Of a stretch of DNA of 64,000 bases, positions 1 to 8,086 are shown piece after piece. Position 1 is the stretch's first letter. Each line of letters begins with the position of its first letter. The notes below the pieces were generated by a model. It was not told the DNA's origin. It ran no database searches and was given only the letters and a program-made list of their open reading frames with translations. Source of the DNA: Streptomyces griseorubiginosus (lineage in GTDB: Bacteria; Actinomycetota; Actinomycetes; Streptomycetales; Streptomycetaceae); NCBI RefSeq assembly GCF_001514195.1, contig NZ_KQ948734.1, forward strand, positions 89,692 through 153,691, read 5' to 3'. The position numbers and the translations under genes are program-made.

Positions 1-470
1 AGCAGCCCGGGGATCAGGAGGATCGGCAGGGGAAGCCGTTCGTGGGGCCCGCGGGGAAGCTGCTGGACCGGGCTCTCGCGGAGGCCGGGGTCGATCCGGC
101 GGAGGCGTACGTCACCAACGCCGTGAAGCACTTCAAGTTCACGCAGGCCGAACCCCGCAAGCGGCGGATCCACAAGGCGCCCAGTCTGCGGGAGATGACG
201 GCCTGCGGGCCGTGGCTCGCCAAGGAGCTGGAGCTCGTCGAGCCGGAGCTGATCGTCGTGCTCGGGGCCACCGCGGGCAAGGCGCTGCTCGGGTCGTCGT
301 TCCGGGTGACCCAGGTGCGGGGGACCGTGCTGGAGGCGGAGATCCACGGCCGGCCGGAGCGGCTGGTGCCGACCGTGCATCCGTCGGCCGTGCTGCGGGC
401 CGAGGACAGGGAGGCCGCGTACCGGGGGCTGGTCGCGGATCTGGAGGTGGCGGCGCGGGCGTTGTCGTAA
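1..470 (+). CDS. udgX: UdgX-type uracil-DNA glycosylase (5' end cut by the window)
   Basis: C-terminal part of a family 4-like uracil-DNA glycosylase; the frame is already open at base 3, so the start lies outside the window. Visible motifs are QPGD followed by FVGPAGKLLD (active-site loop and Fe-S glycosylase core), the KRRIHK segment at 159-176, and the C-terminal TVHPSAVLR motif. In mycobacterial UdgX the insertion carrying KRRIH supplies the histidine that bonds covalently to the abasic sugar after uracil removal; here that His is encoded at 171-173. This separates it from ordinary UdgA/UdgB. Role: removes or caps uracil in DNA. The stop at 468-470 lies inside a short inverted repeat (466-478). 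Confidence 0.93.
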   Translation, partial: QPGDQEDRQGKPFVGPAGKLLDRALAEAGVDPAEAYVTNAVKHFKFTQAEPRKRRIHKAPSLREMTACGPWLAKELELVEPELIVVLGATAGKALLGSSFRVTQVRGTVLEAEIHGRPERLVPTVHPSAVLRAEDREAAYRGLVADLEVAARALS

Positions 471-486
471 GGCTTACGATGCTGCC

Positions 487-1011
487 GTGTCCCTTACGTT
501 TACTTTCGACCCGCCCGTCACTCCCGCCCTCCGCGACGGCATCCTCGACCTGTGGACCGACGTCAGCAACGCGGGCGGTGCCGTCGGCTTCGTCGCGCCC
601 GTGGAGCGGGAGACCGTGCGACCCGAGCTGGTGAGGCACTTCGTGGCGATGGCGGAGGGCCGTACCCGGCTGCTCGTGGGGCACGACGGCGAGGGCCGGG
701 TGGCCGCCGCCGTGTTCCTCTCTCTCAACTCGCACCGGCTGATGACCCACTGGCTGTGGCTGTACACCGTCATGGTGCATCCGCGGCACCAGGGCAAGGG
801 CTACGGCCGTGACCTGCTCGGCGCCGCCGCGGACGCGGCCCGCGGGATCGACGGCATCGAGGCGATCCGGCTCACCTGCCGCGGCGGCCTCGGCCTGGAG
901 CGTTTCTACGGCTCCTGCGGCTACAAGGAGGTCGGTCGGGTCCCCGGTGCGATCCGGGTCGCGCCGGGCGACGACCGCGACGACGTGATCATGCTGCTGC
1001 CGCTCGGCTGA
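487..1011 (+). CDS. GNAT family N-acetyltransferase
   Basis: 174-residue single-domain acetyltransferase. The acetyl-CoA binding motif A is clear: a VMVHPRHQGKGYGRDLL segment around residues 97-113, preceded by the beta-4 strand (LWLYTVMVH) and followed by FYGSCGYKEVGRVPG near the C-terminus, typical of the GNAT fold. The acceptor substrate cannot be predicted. The GTG start at 487 lies 16 bp after the udgX stop, with no good Shine-Dalgarno sequence, so the gene may be read through from udgX. No further domains. Confidence 0.85.
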   Translation: MSLTFTFDPPVTPALRDGILDLWTDVSNAGGAVGFVAPVERETVRPELVRHFVAMAEGRTRLLVGHDGEGRVAAAVFLSLNSHRLMTHWLWLYTVMVHPRHQGKGYGRDLLGAAADAARGIDGIEAIRLTCRGGLGLERFYGSCGYKEVGRVPGAIRVAPGDDRDDVIMLLPLG

Positions 1012-1102
1012 CCCCCGTCGAAGATCGGGTGCCCGGCGTGCTTCACTGGACGGTGCCCCTTTGTGGTGTTCAAAACCGTTCGAAACGGAAGAGTGGATTG
1101 AC

Positions 1103-1414
1103 ATGCTCCGCTACACGCTGATGCGCCTCGGGATCTTCGTGGGCTGCCTCGTGGTCGTCTGGGGCCTCGTCTACGCCGGCCTCTTCCCGCGCGGTCTCGG
1201 CTCCTCCAACGGCATGTGGATCGTCCTGCTCTCCCTGCTGATCTCGGCCCCGATCAGCTTCGTCGTCCTGCGCAAGGAGCGCGACCGCGCCTCCGTGCAG
1301 GTCGCCCAGCGCGTCGACCGCATGAAGGCCAACCTGGACGCCAACCGCAGCCAGGAGGACGAGACGGTCGACGAGGCCGGTCGCTCCCAGGGCCAGGCGC
1401 CGCAGACCTCCTGA
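1103..1414 (+). CDS. DUF4229 small membrane protein
   Basis: About 103 residues. Two hydrophobic segments near the N-terminus (roughly 5-26 and 34-53), separated by a short loop containing GLGSSNG, then a charged cytoplasmic tail that begins LRKERDRASVQVAQRVDRM and is rich in Q, E and D. This matches the actinobacterial DUF4229 family; function unknown. The frame is open from 1061, but the family normally begins MLRYTLMRLGIF, so the ATG at 1103 is preferred (weak purine-rich GGAAGAG upstream). Confidence 0.8.
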   Translation: MLRYTLMRLGIFVGCLVVVWGLVYAGLFPRGLGSSNGMWIVLLSLLISAPISFVVLRKERDRASVQVAQRVDRMKANLDANRSQEDETVDEAGRSQGQAPQTS

Positions 1415-1440
1415 GCACAACGCCCCCGCCGCCGCGCGCA

Positions 1441-1463
1441 CATGACCGTACGCTTTGGTCATG
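1441..1463. promoter_or_regulatory. Inverted-repeat operator overlapping the TetR gene start
   Basis: CATGACC (1441-1447), a 9-bp spacer, then GGTCATG (1457-1463): a perfect 7-bp inverted repeat whose right arm contains the ATG start codon of the TetR-family gene. The position suggests autorepression at the transcript start; the gene may be leaderless. Binding is inferred, not shown. Confidence 0.55.
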
Positions 1464-2138
1464 GGTGTCGTGAAGAGCAAGCGGATGCCGCGCGCGGTGC
1501 GGGAGCAGCAGATGCTGGACGCCGCTGTGGAGATCTTCGGGCAGCGCGGGTACATGGCCGCCTCCATGGACGAGATCGCCGAACTCGCCGGGGTGTCCAA
1601 GCCGTTGGTCTATCTGTACCTGAACTCCAAGGAAGACCTCTTCACCGCGTGCATCCGCCGGGAGGCCGCCGCGCTCACCGAGGCCGTGCGGACGGGGGTG
1701 CGGACCGAGCTGCCCGTCGACCGGCAGCTGTGGGACGGGCTGCTGGCCTTCTTCACGCACACCTCGCTGCACCCGCACGCCTGGTCCGTGCTGCATCTCC
1801 AGGCCCGGATCCATGGTGAGGCGTTCGTCGCCGAGGTCAACGCGATGCGGGAGGAGATCGTCGCGTTCGTGACCCAGCTGATCGTGGTCGCTGCCCGTGA
1901 GGCGCACCGGGATCCCGATCTGCCCGAGCGTGAGGTCGCAGGGCTCGCCGAGGCCCTGGTCGGCGCCGCCGAGTCGCTCGCCGCGTGGGCCAACGCGACC
2001 CCGGGGGTGACGGCACGGCAGTCGGCGGCGACGCTGATGAACTTCGCCTGGGCCGGTCTCGGCAACCTCATGGAGGGCCGGCCCTGGATCCCCGAGGCCG
2101 TCGGTGCGGAGAGCGCGCCGGTTCAGGTCAGCGGGTAG
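1461..2138 (+). CDS. TetR/AcrR family transcriptional regulator
   Basis: 225 residues. N-terminal helix-turn-helix at about residues 36-57 (SMDEIAELAGVSKPLVYLYL), preceded by the usual first helix (LDAAVEIFGQRGY). The C-terminal ligand-binding half is all-helical and ends near GNLMEGRPW. Ligand unknown. The gene lies next to the FabG-like/MaoC and thiolase genes, so control of that lipid module is plausible. The ATG at 1461 lies inside an inverted repeat with no Shine-Dalgarno sequence; a TTG two codons upstream is possible but less likely. Its last 16 bp overlap the convergent MaoC gene. Confidence 0.9.
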   Translation: MGVVKSKRMPRAVREQQMLDAAVEIFGQRGYMAASMDEIAELAGVSKPLVYLYLNSKEDLFTACIRREAAALTEAVRTGVRTELPVDRQLWDGLLAFFTHTSLHPHAWSVLHLQARIHGEAFVAEVNAMREEIVAFVTQLIVVAAREAHRDPDLPEREVAGLAEALVGAAESLAAWANATPGVTARQSAATLMNFAWAGLGNLMEGRPWIPEAVGAESAPVQVSG

Positions 2139-3295
2139 ACGCCGCCGCTCACATGCACGCGGCCGTCCCCGCCGCACAGTTCGAACCGCTCCCCGTTCGC
2201 CGCGTACGTCACCGTCCCCGGCAGCAGTACCGGCGCCCTGAACTCCGCGCGTACCAGGGCCGCCTGGGGGGTGCCGTGGGCCGCCAGGCAGCGGGCCGCC
2301 GTCCACATGCCGTGCGCGATCGCCCTCCTGAAGCCGAAGAGGCGGGCCGTGAGCGGGTACAGGTGGATCGGGTTGCGGTCCCCGGACGCGGCGGCGTACC
2401 GCCGTCCCACGTCCCCGGCCAGCCGCCACTCGTCGAGTCCGGGCAGCGGCTCACGCGTCTCCCGCGCGCGCTCCTGGCCCGGCTCCTGGCCGCCCGCCTC
2501 CGTGCGGTGCCGTGCCAGGTACGTGCTCACCGACTCCCATACGACGTCCTCGCCCACCCGCAGTTCGGTGACCACCGAGGCCTCCGTACCGCGTCGGTGC
2601 GGCGCCAGTCCGTCGACGTGCACGGAGAGTTCGTACTCCCCGGTCGCCGTCAGTTCCCGGTACCGGGTGATCTCGATCGACGTGTGCACCAGCCCGAGCA
2701 GCGGCAGCGGGAAGTCCGGGCCGCTCATCAGGCTCATCGCCAGCGGGAAGCCCAGCACATGCGGATACGTCACCGGCAGCGCGTCCTCGCCGGTCGGGAA
2801 CCCGCACACCCGCTCGTACGCGGCCAGCCGAGCCAGGTCGACCCGCAGCCCGCGCAGCACGAGCCGGGTCCTGGGGAACTCGGCGGTGGCGGAGGGCCGC
2901 TTGAAGGGGGACCGCAGGGCACCGGCCAGGAGCAACGGCATGAGGGAGGGAGGCCGGGCGAGCACGCGCGCCGGGCCGCCCGGACCGACCGCACCGGCAG
3001 GACCCTGCGGCGCCGGAGGCGCATACGCGGGGCGCGCGTCCCCGGCGGAGACCGAACCGGCGGAGGCCGATCCGGCGGAGGCCGATCCGGCGGAGGCCGA
3101 TCCGGAGGTGGCCGGACCGGGGGTGGCGGATTCGGTGGCGGTCGGACCGGGAGAGGTCGAACCGGGGGTGGCTGAACCGGCGGTGGTCGAACCGTGGGGC
3201 TGCGAACCGCGCGGCGTCGAACCGGGAGAGGTCGAACCGGCGGTGGTCGAACCGTGGGGCTGCGAACCGCGCGGCGTCGAACCGTGGGTCTCCAT
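2123..3295 (-). CDS. MaoC-like (R)-hydratase/dehydratase with N-terminal pentapeptide repeats
   Basis: 390 residues. The C-terminal ~280 residues form a double hot-dog MaoC-type enoyl hydratase: an N-terminal half (FPRTRLVLRGLRVDLARLAAYERVCGF) and a C-terminal half with the hydratase motif region DRNPIHLYPLTARLFGFRRAIAHGM, where Asp and His are the expected catalytic pair. It would hydrate or dehydrate enoyl/3-hydroxyacyl thioesters. The first ~85 residues are an unusual tandem G-S/T-x-x-x pentapeptide array encoded by a 15-bp repeat. The start overlaps the stop of the upstream reductase gene (TGATG), supporting this start and translational coupling. A GTG at 2965 just before the enzyme domain is an alternative but lacks a ribosome site. 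Confidence 0.85.
   Translation of the reverse strand: METHGSTPRGSQPHGSTTAGSTSPGSTPRGSQPHGSTTAGSATPGSTSPGPTATESATPGPATSGSASAGSASAGSASAGSVSAGDARPAYAPPAPQGPAGAVGPGGPARVLARPPSLMPLLLAGALRSPFKRPSATAEFPRTRLVLRGLRVDLARLAAYERVCGFPTGEDALPVTYPHVLGFPLAMSLMSGPDFPLPLLGLVHTSIEITRYRELTATGEYELSVHVDGLAPHRRGTEASVVTELRVGEDVVWESVSTYLARHRTEAGGQEPGQERARETREPLPGLDEWRLAGDVGRRYAAASGDRNPIHLYPLTARLFGFRRAIAHGMWTAARCLAAHGTPQAALVRAEFRAPVLLPGTVTYAANGERFELCGGDGRVHVSGGVYPLT
3046..3285. repeat. 15-bp tandem minisatellite (about 16 units)
   Basis: Sixteen consecutive 15-bp units, most ending in a CGAACCGG/CGATCCGG-like core. Units at 3061, 3076 and 3091 are identical (CGGAGGCCGATCCGG). A 44-bp block at 3181-3224 recurs exactly at 3241-3284, showing duplication of several units at once. 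Because the unit is a multiple of three it keeps the MaoC frame open and encodes a pentapeptide array. Confidence 0.9.
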
Positions 3296-4578
3296 CACGC
3301 CCCCAGCAGACTCTGGCCGCACACCCGTACGACCTGGCCGTTCACCGCGCCGGAGGCGGGATGGGCCAGCCAGGACGTCGTCTCGGCCACGTCGATCGGG
3401 AGGCCGCCCTGGGCCAGGGAGTTCATCCGGCGGCCCGCCTCCCGGATGAACAGCGGGACCGCCGCCGTCATCCTGGTCTCGATGAACCCGGGGGCCACCG
3501 CGTTCACCGTGACCCCGTGCCCGGACAGCGCCCGGGGTGCCAGGGAGCGCACCAGGCCGACCACGCCCGCCTTGCTCGCGCCGTAGTTCGTCTGCCCGGC
3601 GTTGCCGGCGAGCCCCGCGATGGAGGCGGTGGCGACGATCCGCCCGCCCCGCCGCAGCGCACCCGCCTCCAGCAGCGCGTCCGTCGTGCGCAGCACGCTC
3701 GCCAGGTTGACGTCGAGCACCGAACTCCAGCGTTCGGCGGGCATGTTGACCAGTCTGCGGTCCCGCGTGATCCCCGCGTTGTGGACCAGCACGTCCAGCC
3801 CCTCGGGCACCGCCTCGGCGATCCGTTCGCCCGCGTCGGCGGCCGTGACGTCCAGCGTGAGCGCCCTGCCCCCGAGCCGCTCGGCCAGCCGCTCGGCGTC
3901 CGCCGCGGCGCCCGGCACGTCGAGGACGACCACCCGCGCCCCGTCCCTCGCCAGCGTCTCGGCGACCGCCGCGCCGATGCCCCGCGCACCGCCGGTCACC
4001 AGGGCCGTCCGCCCGGCCAGCGGCAGCGACCAGTCGACCTCGGTGTCCTGGACCGGCGCGCCGACCTCGATCACCTGCCCGCTGACGTACGCGGACTTGG
4101 GGGAGAGCAGGAACCGCAGCGTCGACTCGGCGGCGGACGCGTCGGTCAGCCGGACGAGGTTGACCGTCCTGCCCCGGCCGATCTCCTTGCCGAGCGAGCG
4201 GGTGAAGCCCTCCAACGCCTGCTGGGCGGCGGCCTGGTGATGGTCGACGGAGGAGAGCGGCGATCCGAGGACGACGACCCGTCCGCTCGCGGCGACCGTC
4301 CGCACGACCGGGTGCAGGGCCGCGTGGACCTCCGCCAGGTCCTCGACGTCCCGCACTCCGGTGGCGTCCAGGAGGACCCCGGCGGGCGCGCCCACGGGCG
4401 AGGCGAACTCCAGCCCCGACAGCTGTGACTTCCCCGCCGTGAGGAGCAGCACCCCGCCCTCGAACTCGTCGGAGGCACTCGACCACCGCCGCAGCTCCGC
4501 CGGTTGCGGAAGGCCGAGCCTGCGGGTGAGGAACCTGCCCGGCGCGGTGCCGGTGAAGCTCAGATAGCGGTCGGCCAT
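3295..4578 (-). CDS. 3-oxoacyl-ACP/CoA reductase, high-molecular-weight FabG type
   Basis: 427-residue short-chain dehydrogenase resembling mycobacterial FabG4. The N-terminal ~190 residues are a degenerate Rossmann-like domain; the C-terminal half is a functional SDR with the nucleotide loop TGGARGIG, the NAG motif (HNAGITRD), an active-site Ser in ATASIAG and the YGASK motif with Tyr332 and Lys336. It would reduce 3-oxoacyl thioesters with NAD(P)H. GGGAG lies 6 nt before the ATG at 4578, whereas an in-frame ATG at 4584 directly abuts it, so 4578 is chosen. It is coupled to the downstream MaoC gene by a 1-bp overlap; together they would perform reduction and dehydration in acyl-chain metabolism. 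Confidence 0.9.
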   Translation of the reverse strand: MADRYLSFTGTAPGRFLTRRLGLPQPAELRRWSSASDEFEGGVLLLTAGKSQLSGLEFASPVGAPAGVLLDATGVRDVEDLAEVHAALHPVVRTVAASGRVVVLGSPLSSVDHHQAAAQQALEGFTRSLGKEIGRGRTVNLVRLTDASAAESTLRFLLSPKSAYVSGQVIEVGAPVQDTEVDWSLPLAGRTALVTGGARGIGAAVAETLARDGARVVVLDVPGAAADAERLAERLGGRALTLDVTAADAGERIAEAVPEGLDVLVHNAGITRDRRLVNMPAERWSSVLDVNLASVLRTTDALLEAGALRRGGRIVATASIAGLAGNAGQTNYGASKAGVVGLVRSLAPRALSGHGVTVNAVAPGFIETRMTAAVPLFIREAGRRMNSLAQGGLPIDVAETTSWLAHPASGAVNGQVVRVCGQSLLGA

Positions 4579-4605
4579 GTCCATCTCCCGGGTCGGTCGC
4601 AGATT

Positions 4606-4636
4606 CCTTACTCTGGAGTAAGGTTACCGCAGGTAA
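4606..4636. promoter_or_regulatory. Two adjacent palindromic operator candidates in the reductase/thiolase divergent promoter
   Basis: CCTTACT-CTGG-AGTAAGG (4606-4623, perfect 7-bp arms) is followed immediately by TTACC-GCA-GGTAA (4624-4636, perfect 5-bp arms). Both contain TTAC/GTAA half-sites and lie in the 89-bp gap between the divergent FabG-like and thiolase genes. They look like a tandem site for one dimeric repressor controlling both directions; which regulator is unknown. Confidence 0.6.
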
Positions 4637-4667
4637 GTCAATCTCCAAGGTGAGGAGCCGGCGGAAA

Positions 4668-5939
4668 ATGAGCCCTTTGAAGCCACCGGTCGCCCGGCGC
4701 GTGGCGGTCGTCGCCGGTGCCCGTGTGCCCTTCGCCCGCTCCGACGGGCCGTACGCCACCGCCTCCAACCAGGAGATGCTCACCGCGGCCCTCGACGCCC
4801 TCGTGGAGCGGCAGGGGCTCGAAGGGCCGGGCGCGGTCGGGGAGTTCGTCGCTGGTGCCGTCCTCAAGCACAGCCGGGACTTCAACCTCGCCCGCGAGAC
4901 CGTCCTCGGCTCGAAGCTGGACCCGCGCACCCCGGCGTACGACATCCAGCAGGCCTGCGGGACCGGGCTCCAGGCCGTCATCGCCGCCGCCAACAAGATC
5001 GCCCTGGGGCAGACCGAGTCCGCCGTCGCGGGCGGCGCGGACACCGCGAGCGACGCCCCCCTCGGCGTCAACGACCAGCTGCGCCGCATCCTGCTGGAGG
5101 CGCGGCGGGCGAAGTCGGCCGGCGCCCGGCTGAAGGCGCTCGCCCGCATCCGGCCGGGGCACCTGGTCCCCGACATCCCGCGCAACGCCGAGCCCCGCAC
5201 CGGCCTGTCCATGGGCGAGCACGCCGCCGTGACCGCCGCCGCTTGGGGCGTGACCCGGCAGGACCAGGACGAGCTGGCGGCGACGAGTCACCAGCGGCTG
5301 GCGGCCGCGTACGAGCGCGGCTTCTTCGAGGAGTTGGTGGTCCCCTTCCGCGGTCTCGCCCGCGACCAGAACCTCCGCCCCGACTCCACGCCCGCGAAAC
5401 TCGCCGCCCTCAAGCCGGTGTTCGGACTCAAGGGCCCCGAACCGACCATGACCGCCGGGAACTCGACCCCGCTGACCGACGGCGCCGCGGTCGTCCTGCT
5501 GGCCTCGGAGGAGTGGGCGAAGGCGCGCGGCCTGGAGGTGCTCGCGTACCTCACCGCCTACGAGACGGCGGCGGTCGACTACGTGAACGGTGAGGACGGC
5601 CTGCTGATGGCCCCCGCCTACGCCGTCCCCCGGATGCTGGAGCGCGCCGGTCTCGGTCTCGACGACTTCGACCTGGTCGAGATCCACGAGGCCTTCGCCT
5701 CCCAGGTCCTCGCGACCCTCGCGGCCTGGGAGAAGCAGGGGCTGGGCCCCGTGGACCGGGACCGCCTCAACATCGCCGGGTCCTCCCTCGCCACCGGGCA
5801 TCCGTTCGCCGCGACCGGCGCCCGGATCGTGGCCACGCTCGCCAGGCTGCTGGCCGAGCGGGAGGGGCGGGGCCGAGGGCTGATCTCGGTGTGCGCGGCC
5901 GGCGGACAGGGGGTGACGGCGATTCTGGAGCGGGCGTAG
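4668..5939 (+). CDS. Acetyl-CoA C-acyltransferase (thiolase)
   Basis: 423-residue thiolase. The nucleophilic Cys97 is in QQACGTGLQAV, the catalytic His378 in ATGHPFAATGAR and the second Cys409 in CAAGGQG, so the triad is complete. It catalyses thiolytic cleavage of 3-ketoacyl-CoA or the reverse condensation. It is transcribed divergently from a 3-oxoacyl reductase and a MaoC hydratase and followed by an acyl-CoA ligase, consistent with fatty-acid turnover. The ATG at 4668 has GAGGAG (4652-4657) upstream; the frame is open back to a GTG at 4650 that would include the Shine-Dalgarno sequence. Closest to FadI/FadA-type degradative thiolases, but biosynthetic use cannot be excluded. Confidence 0.93.
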   Translation: MSPLKPPVARRVAVVAGARVPFARSDGPYATASNQEMLTAALDALVERQGLEGPGAVGEFVAGAVLKHSRDFNLARETVLGSKLDPRTPAYDIQQACGTGLQAVIAAANKIALGQTESAVAGGADTASDAPLGVNDQLRRILLEARRAKSAGARLKALARIRPGHLVPDIPRNAEPRTGLSMGEHAAVTAAAWGVTRQDQDELAATSHQRLAAAYERGFFEELVVPFRGLARDQNLRPDSTPAKLAALKPVFGLKGPEPTMTAGNSTPLTDGAAVVLLASEEWAKARGLEVLAYLTAYETAAVDYVNGEDGLLMAPAYAVPRMLERAGLGLDDFDLVEIHEAFASQVLATLAAWEKQGLGPVDRDRLNIAGSSLATGHPFAATGARIVATLARLLAEREGRGRGLISVCAAGGQGVTAILERA

Positions 5940-6158
5940 GAGCGGATAGCTGACAAACGCTCACTTTGCGGTCCAGTTTGCACAGTCCCGGCTCCGGACC
6001 ATCAACAAACCCGCACGCACTCGCCACTTGTGACCCATAGGATCACCGTCCTAACCCGCGGTAACCCTTCACAGGCGCACTCGCGGGTGAACGCCCCGGT
6101 ACGTCCCCTGCGTACCTCATGCAGGAGCGGTATCGAGCTGTACGTCCCAGGAGCTGAC

Positions 6159-8075
6159 ATGTCCCTCTCGTACGTGTCCGGACACGACTACGACGGCGCG
6201 CCCGTGCTCGTGGAACCAGAGATCGTGCGGCTGGACGGTGAGGTCCGCGAGGTGGCGGTGCCGCCGCTGGTCGCGCCCCTGACCCACGGCTCGCTGGCCG
6301 ACCTGCCCTTCGACAACGCCGAGACGGCGCCGGAGCAGCGGGTGATGAGCCGCCGTACCGAGGACGGCCGGTGGATCGACCTGACAGCCGCGGAGTTCGC
6401 CGCGCAGGTCCTCGCGCTGGCCAAGGGGCTGATCTCCGAAGGCCTGATGCCGGGCGACCGGGTCGCCGTCATGGCCCGGACGACGTACGAGTGGACGCTC
6501 CTCGACTTCGCCGCCTGGGCCGCCGGCCTGGTGACGGTCCCCGTCTACCCGACCTCCTCGGTCTTCCAGACCCGGTTCATCCTCCAGGACTCCGGCGCGG
6601 TCGCCCTGGTGACCGAGACCGCCGCGCAGGCCGCCGCCCTCGGCCCGGAGCTCAGCCGGCTCCCGGACCTGCGGCACATGTGGATCATCGAGAAGGGGCA
6701 TGTGGAGCGCCTGGCGGAGCTGGGCCAGGCCGTCCCGGACCAGGAGATCGCCGTACGGCGCGGCATGCTGGGGCCGGCCACGGTCGCCACCGTCGTCTAC
6801 ACCTCCGGCACCACCGGCCGCCCCAAGGGCTGTGTGCTCAGCCACGGCAACTTCCTCGCCGAGGTCGACAACGCGATCGAGCTGCTCTACCCCGTCTTCA
6901 AGTCGAAGTCGGACGAGGCGGACCTGGCGACCCTGCTCTTCCTGCCCATCTCGCACGTCTTCGGCCGGATGGTCGCCGTCGCCTGCGTCCGTGCCCGGGT
7001 CCGCCTCGGTCACGCGCCGAGCCTCCAGGCCGAGGACCTGCTCGCCGACCTGGCCAGCTTCAGACCCACCTTCCTCCTGGTGATCCCGTACATGCTGGAG
7101 AAGGTCTTCAACAACGCCCGCGCCAAGGCGGAGAGCGGCGGCCGGGTCACCGTCTTCGACCGGGCGACCAACGTCGCCGTGCGCTACGGCGAGGCGATGG
7201 AGTCCCGCCACGCGGGTACCGGCTCCGGCCCCGGCGCGGCCCTGAAGGCGGCCCGCACCTTCTACGACCCGCTGGTGTACCGCCGTATCCGCAACGCCAT
7301 GGGCGGCCGCATCCGGCACATCATCTCCGGCGGCTCCCCGCTGGGCCGCCGCCTCGCCGCGTTCTACGCGGGCGCGGGCATGGAGATCTACGAGGGCTAC
7401 GGCCTGACGGAGTCGACCGGGGCCGCGACCTGCACCCCGCCCCTCAAACCCCGCCTGGGCACGGTGGGCTGGCCCATCCCCGGCACCCGGATCCGGATCG
7501 CGGCGGACGGCGAGATCCTGCTCAACGGCGGCCAGGTGTTCCGCGGCTACTGGGACCCCTACGGCGAAGGGGTGGCGCCCGCCTCGGCCGACGGCTGGTT
7601 CCCGACCGGTGACATCGGACAGCTCGACGACGAGGGCTATCTGACCATCACCGGCCGCAAGAAGGAGATCCTGATCACCGCGGGCGGCAAGAACGTCGCC
7701 CCGGCCCCGCTGGAGAACTGGCTGCGCTCCCACCCGCTGATCTCCCAGTGCATGGTCCTCGGCGACCGCCGCCCCTACATCTCGGCGCTGATCAGCCTGG
7801 ACATGGACGGCGTGAACCACTGGCGCCAGATGAACGGCAAGCACCCCGTCCCCGCCGAACTCCTCGTCAACGACGAGGAGTTGCTCCAGATCCTGCAACG
7901 GGCCGTGGACGAGGCGAACAAGCTGGTCTCGCGCCCGGAGTCCATCCGCCGCTTCACCGTGCTGCCCACGGACCTCACCGAGGCGGCGGGCCATCTGACA
8001 CCGTCGATGAAGCTGCGCCGGGAGGTCGTCATGCGGGATTTCGCGGCGGAGATCGAAGGGCTGTACGAGCGCTGA
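6159..8075 (+). CDS. Long-chain fatty-acid--CoA ligase (AMP-forming)
   Basis: 638-residue ANL-superfamily enzyme. The P-loop is VVYTSGTTGRPKGCVLSH, the A5 motif YEGYGLTEST, then TGDIG and the C-terminal hinge and lysine region TGRKKEILITAGGKNVAP. It activates fatty acids to acyl-AMP and then acyl-CoA, feeding the beta-oxidation-like genes upstream. The frame is open from 6030, but AGGAG (6149-6153) six bases before the ATG at 6159 and the family N-terminus (MSLSYVSG) favour 6159. The 219-bp upstream gap holds a possible TAGGAT -10 element but no gene. Convergent with the next gene, with 11 bp between stops. Confidence 0.92.
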   Translation: MSLSYVSGHDYDGAPVLVEPEIVRLDGEVREVAVPPLVAPLTHGSLADLPFDNAETAPEQRVMSRRTEDGRWIDLTAAEFAAQVLALAKGLISEGLMPGDRVAVMARTTYEWTLLDFAAWAAGLVTVPVYPTSSVFQTRFILQDSGAVALVTETAAQAAALGPELSRLPDLRHMWIIEKGHVERLAELGQAVPDQEIAVRRGMLGPATVATVVYTSGTTGRPKGCVLSHGNFLAEVDNAIELLYPVFKSKSDEADLATLLFLPISHVFGRMVAVACVRARVRLGHAPSLQAEDLLADLASFRPTFLLVIPYMLEKVFNNARAKAESGGRVTVFDRATNVAVRYGEAMESRHAGTGSGPGAALKAARTFYDPLVYRRIRNAMGGRIRHIISGGSPLGRRLAAFYAGAGMEIYEGYGLTESTGAATCTPPLKPRLGTVGWPIPGTRIRIAADGEILLNGGQVFRGYWDPYGEGVAPASADGWFPTGDIGQLDDEGYLTITGRKKEILITAGGKNVAPAPLENWLRSHPLISQCMVLGDRRPYISALISLDMDGVNHWRQMNGKHPVPAELLVNDEELLQILQRAVDEANKLVSRPESIRRFTVLPTDLTEAAGHLTPSMKLRREVVMRDFAAEIEGLYER

Positions 8076-8086
8076 GCGCGTCCTGA

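Noticed and set aside
3298..5212. Minus-strand frame extending the MaoC gene upstream to about 1030 residues
   Set aside because: The upstream part is the shadow of the FabG-like and thiolase genes; the coupled ATG at 3295 is the supported start.
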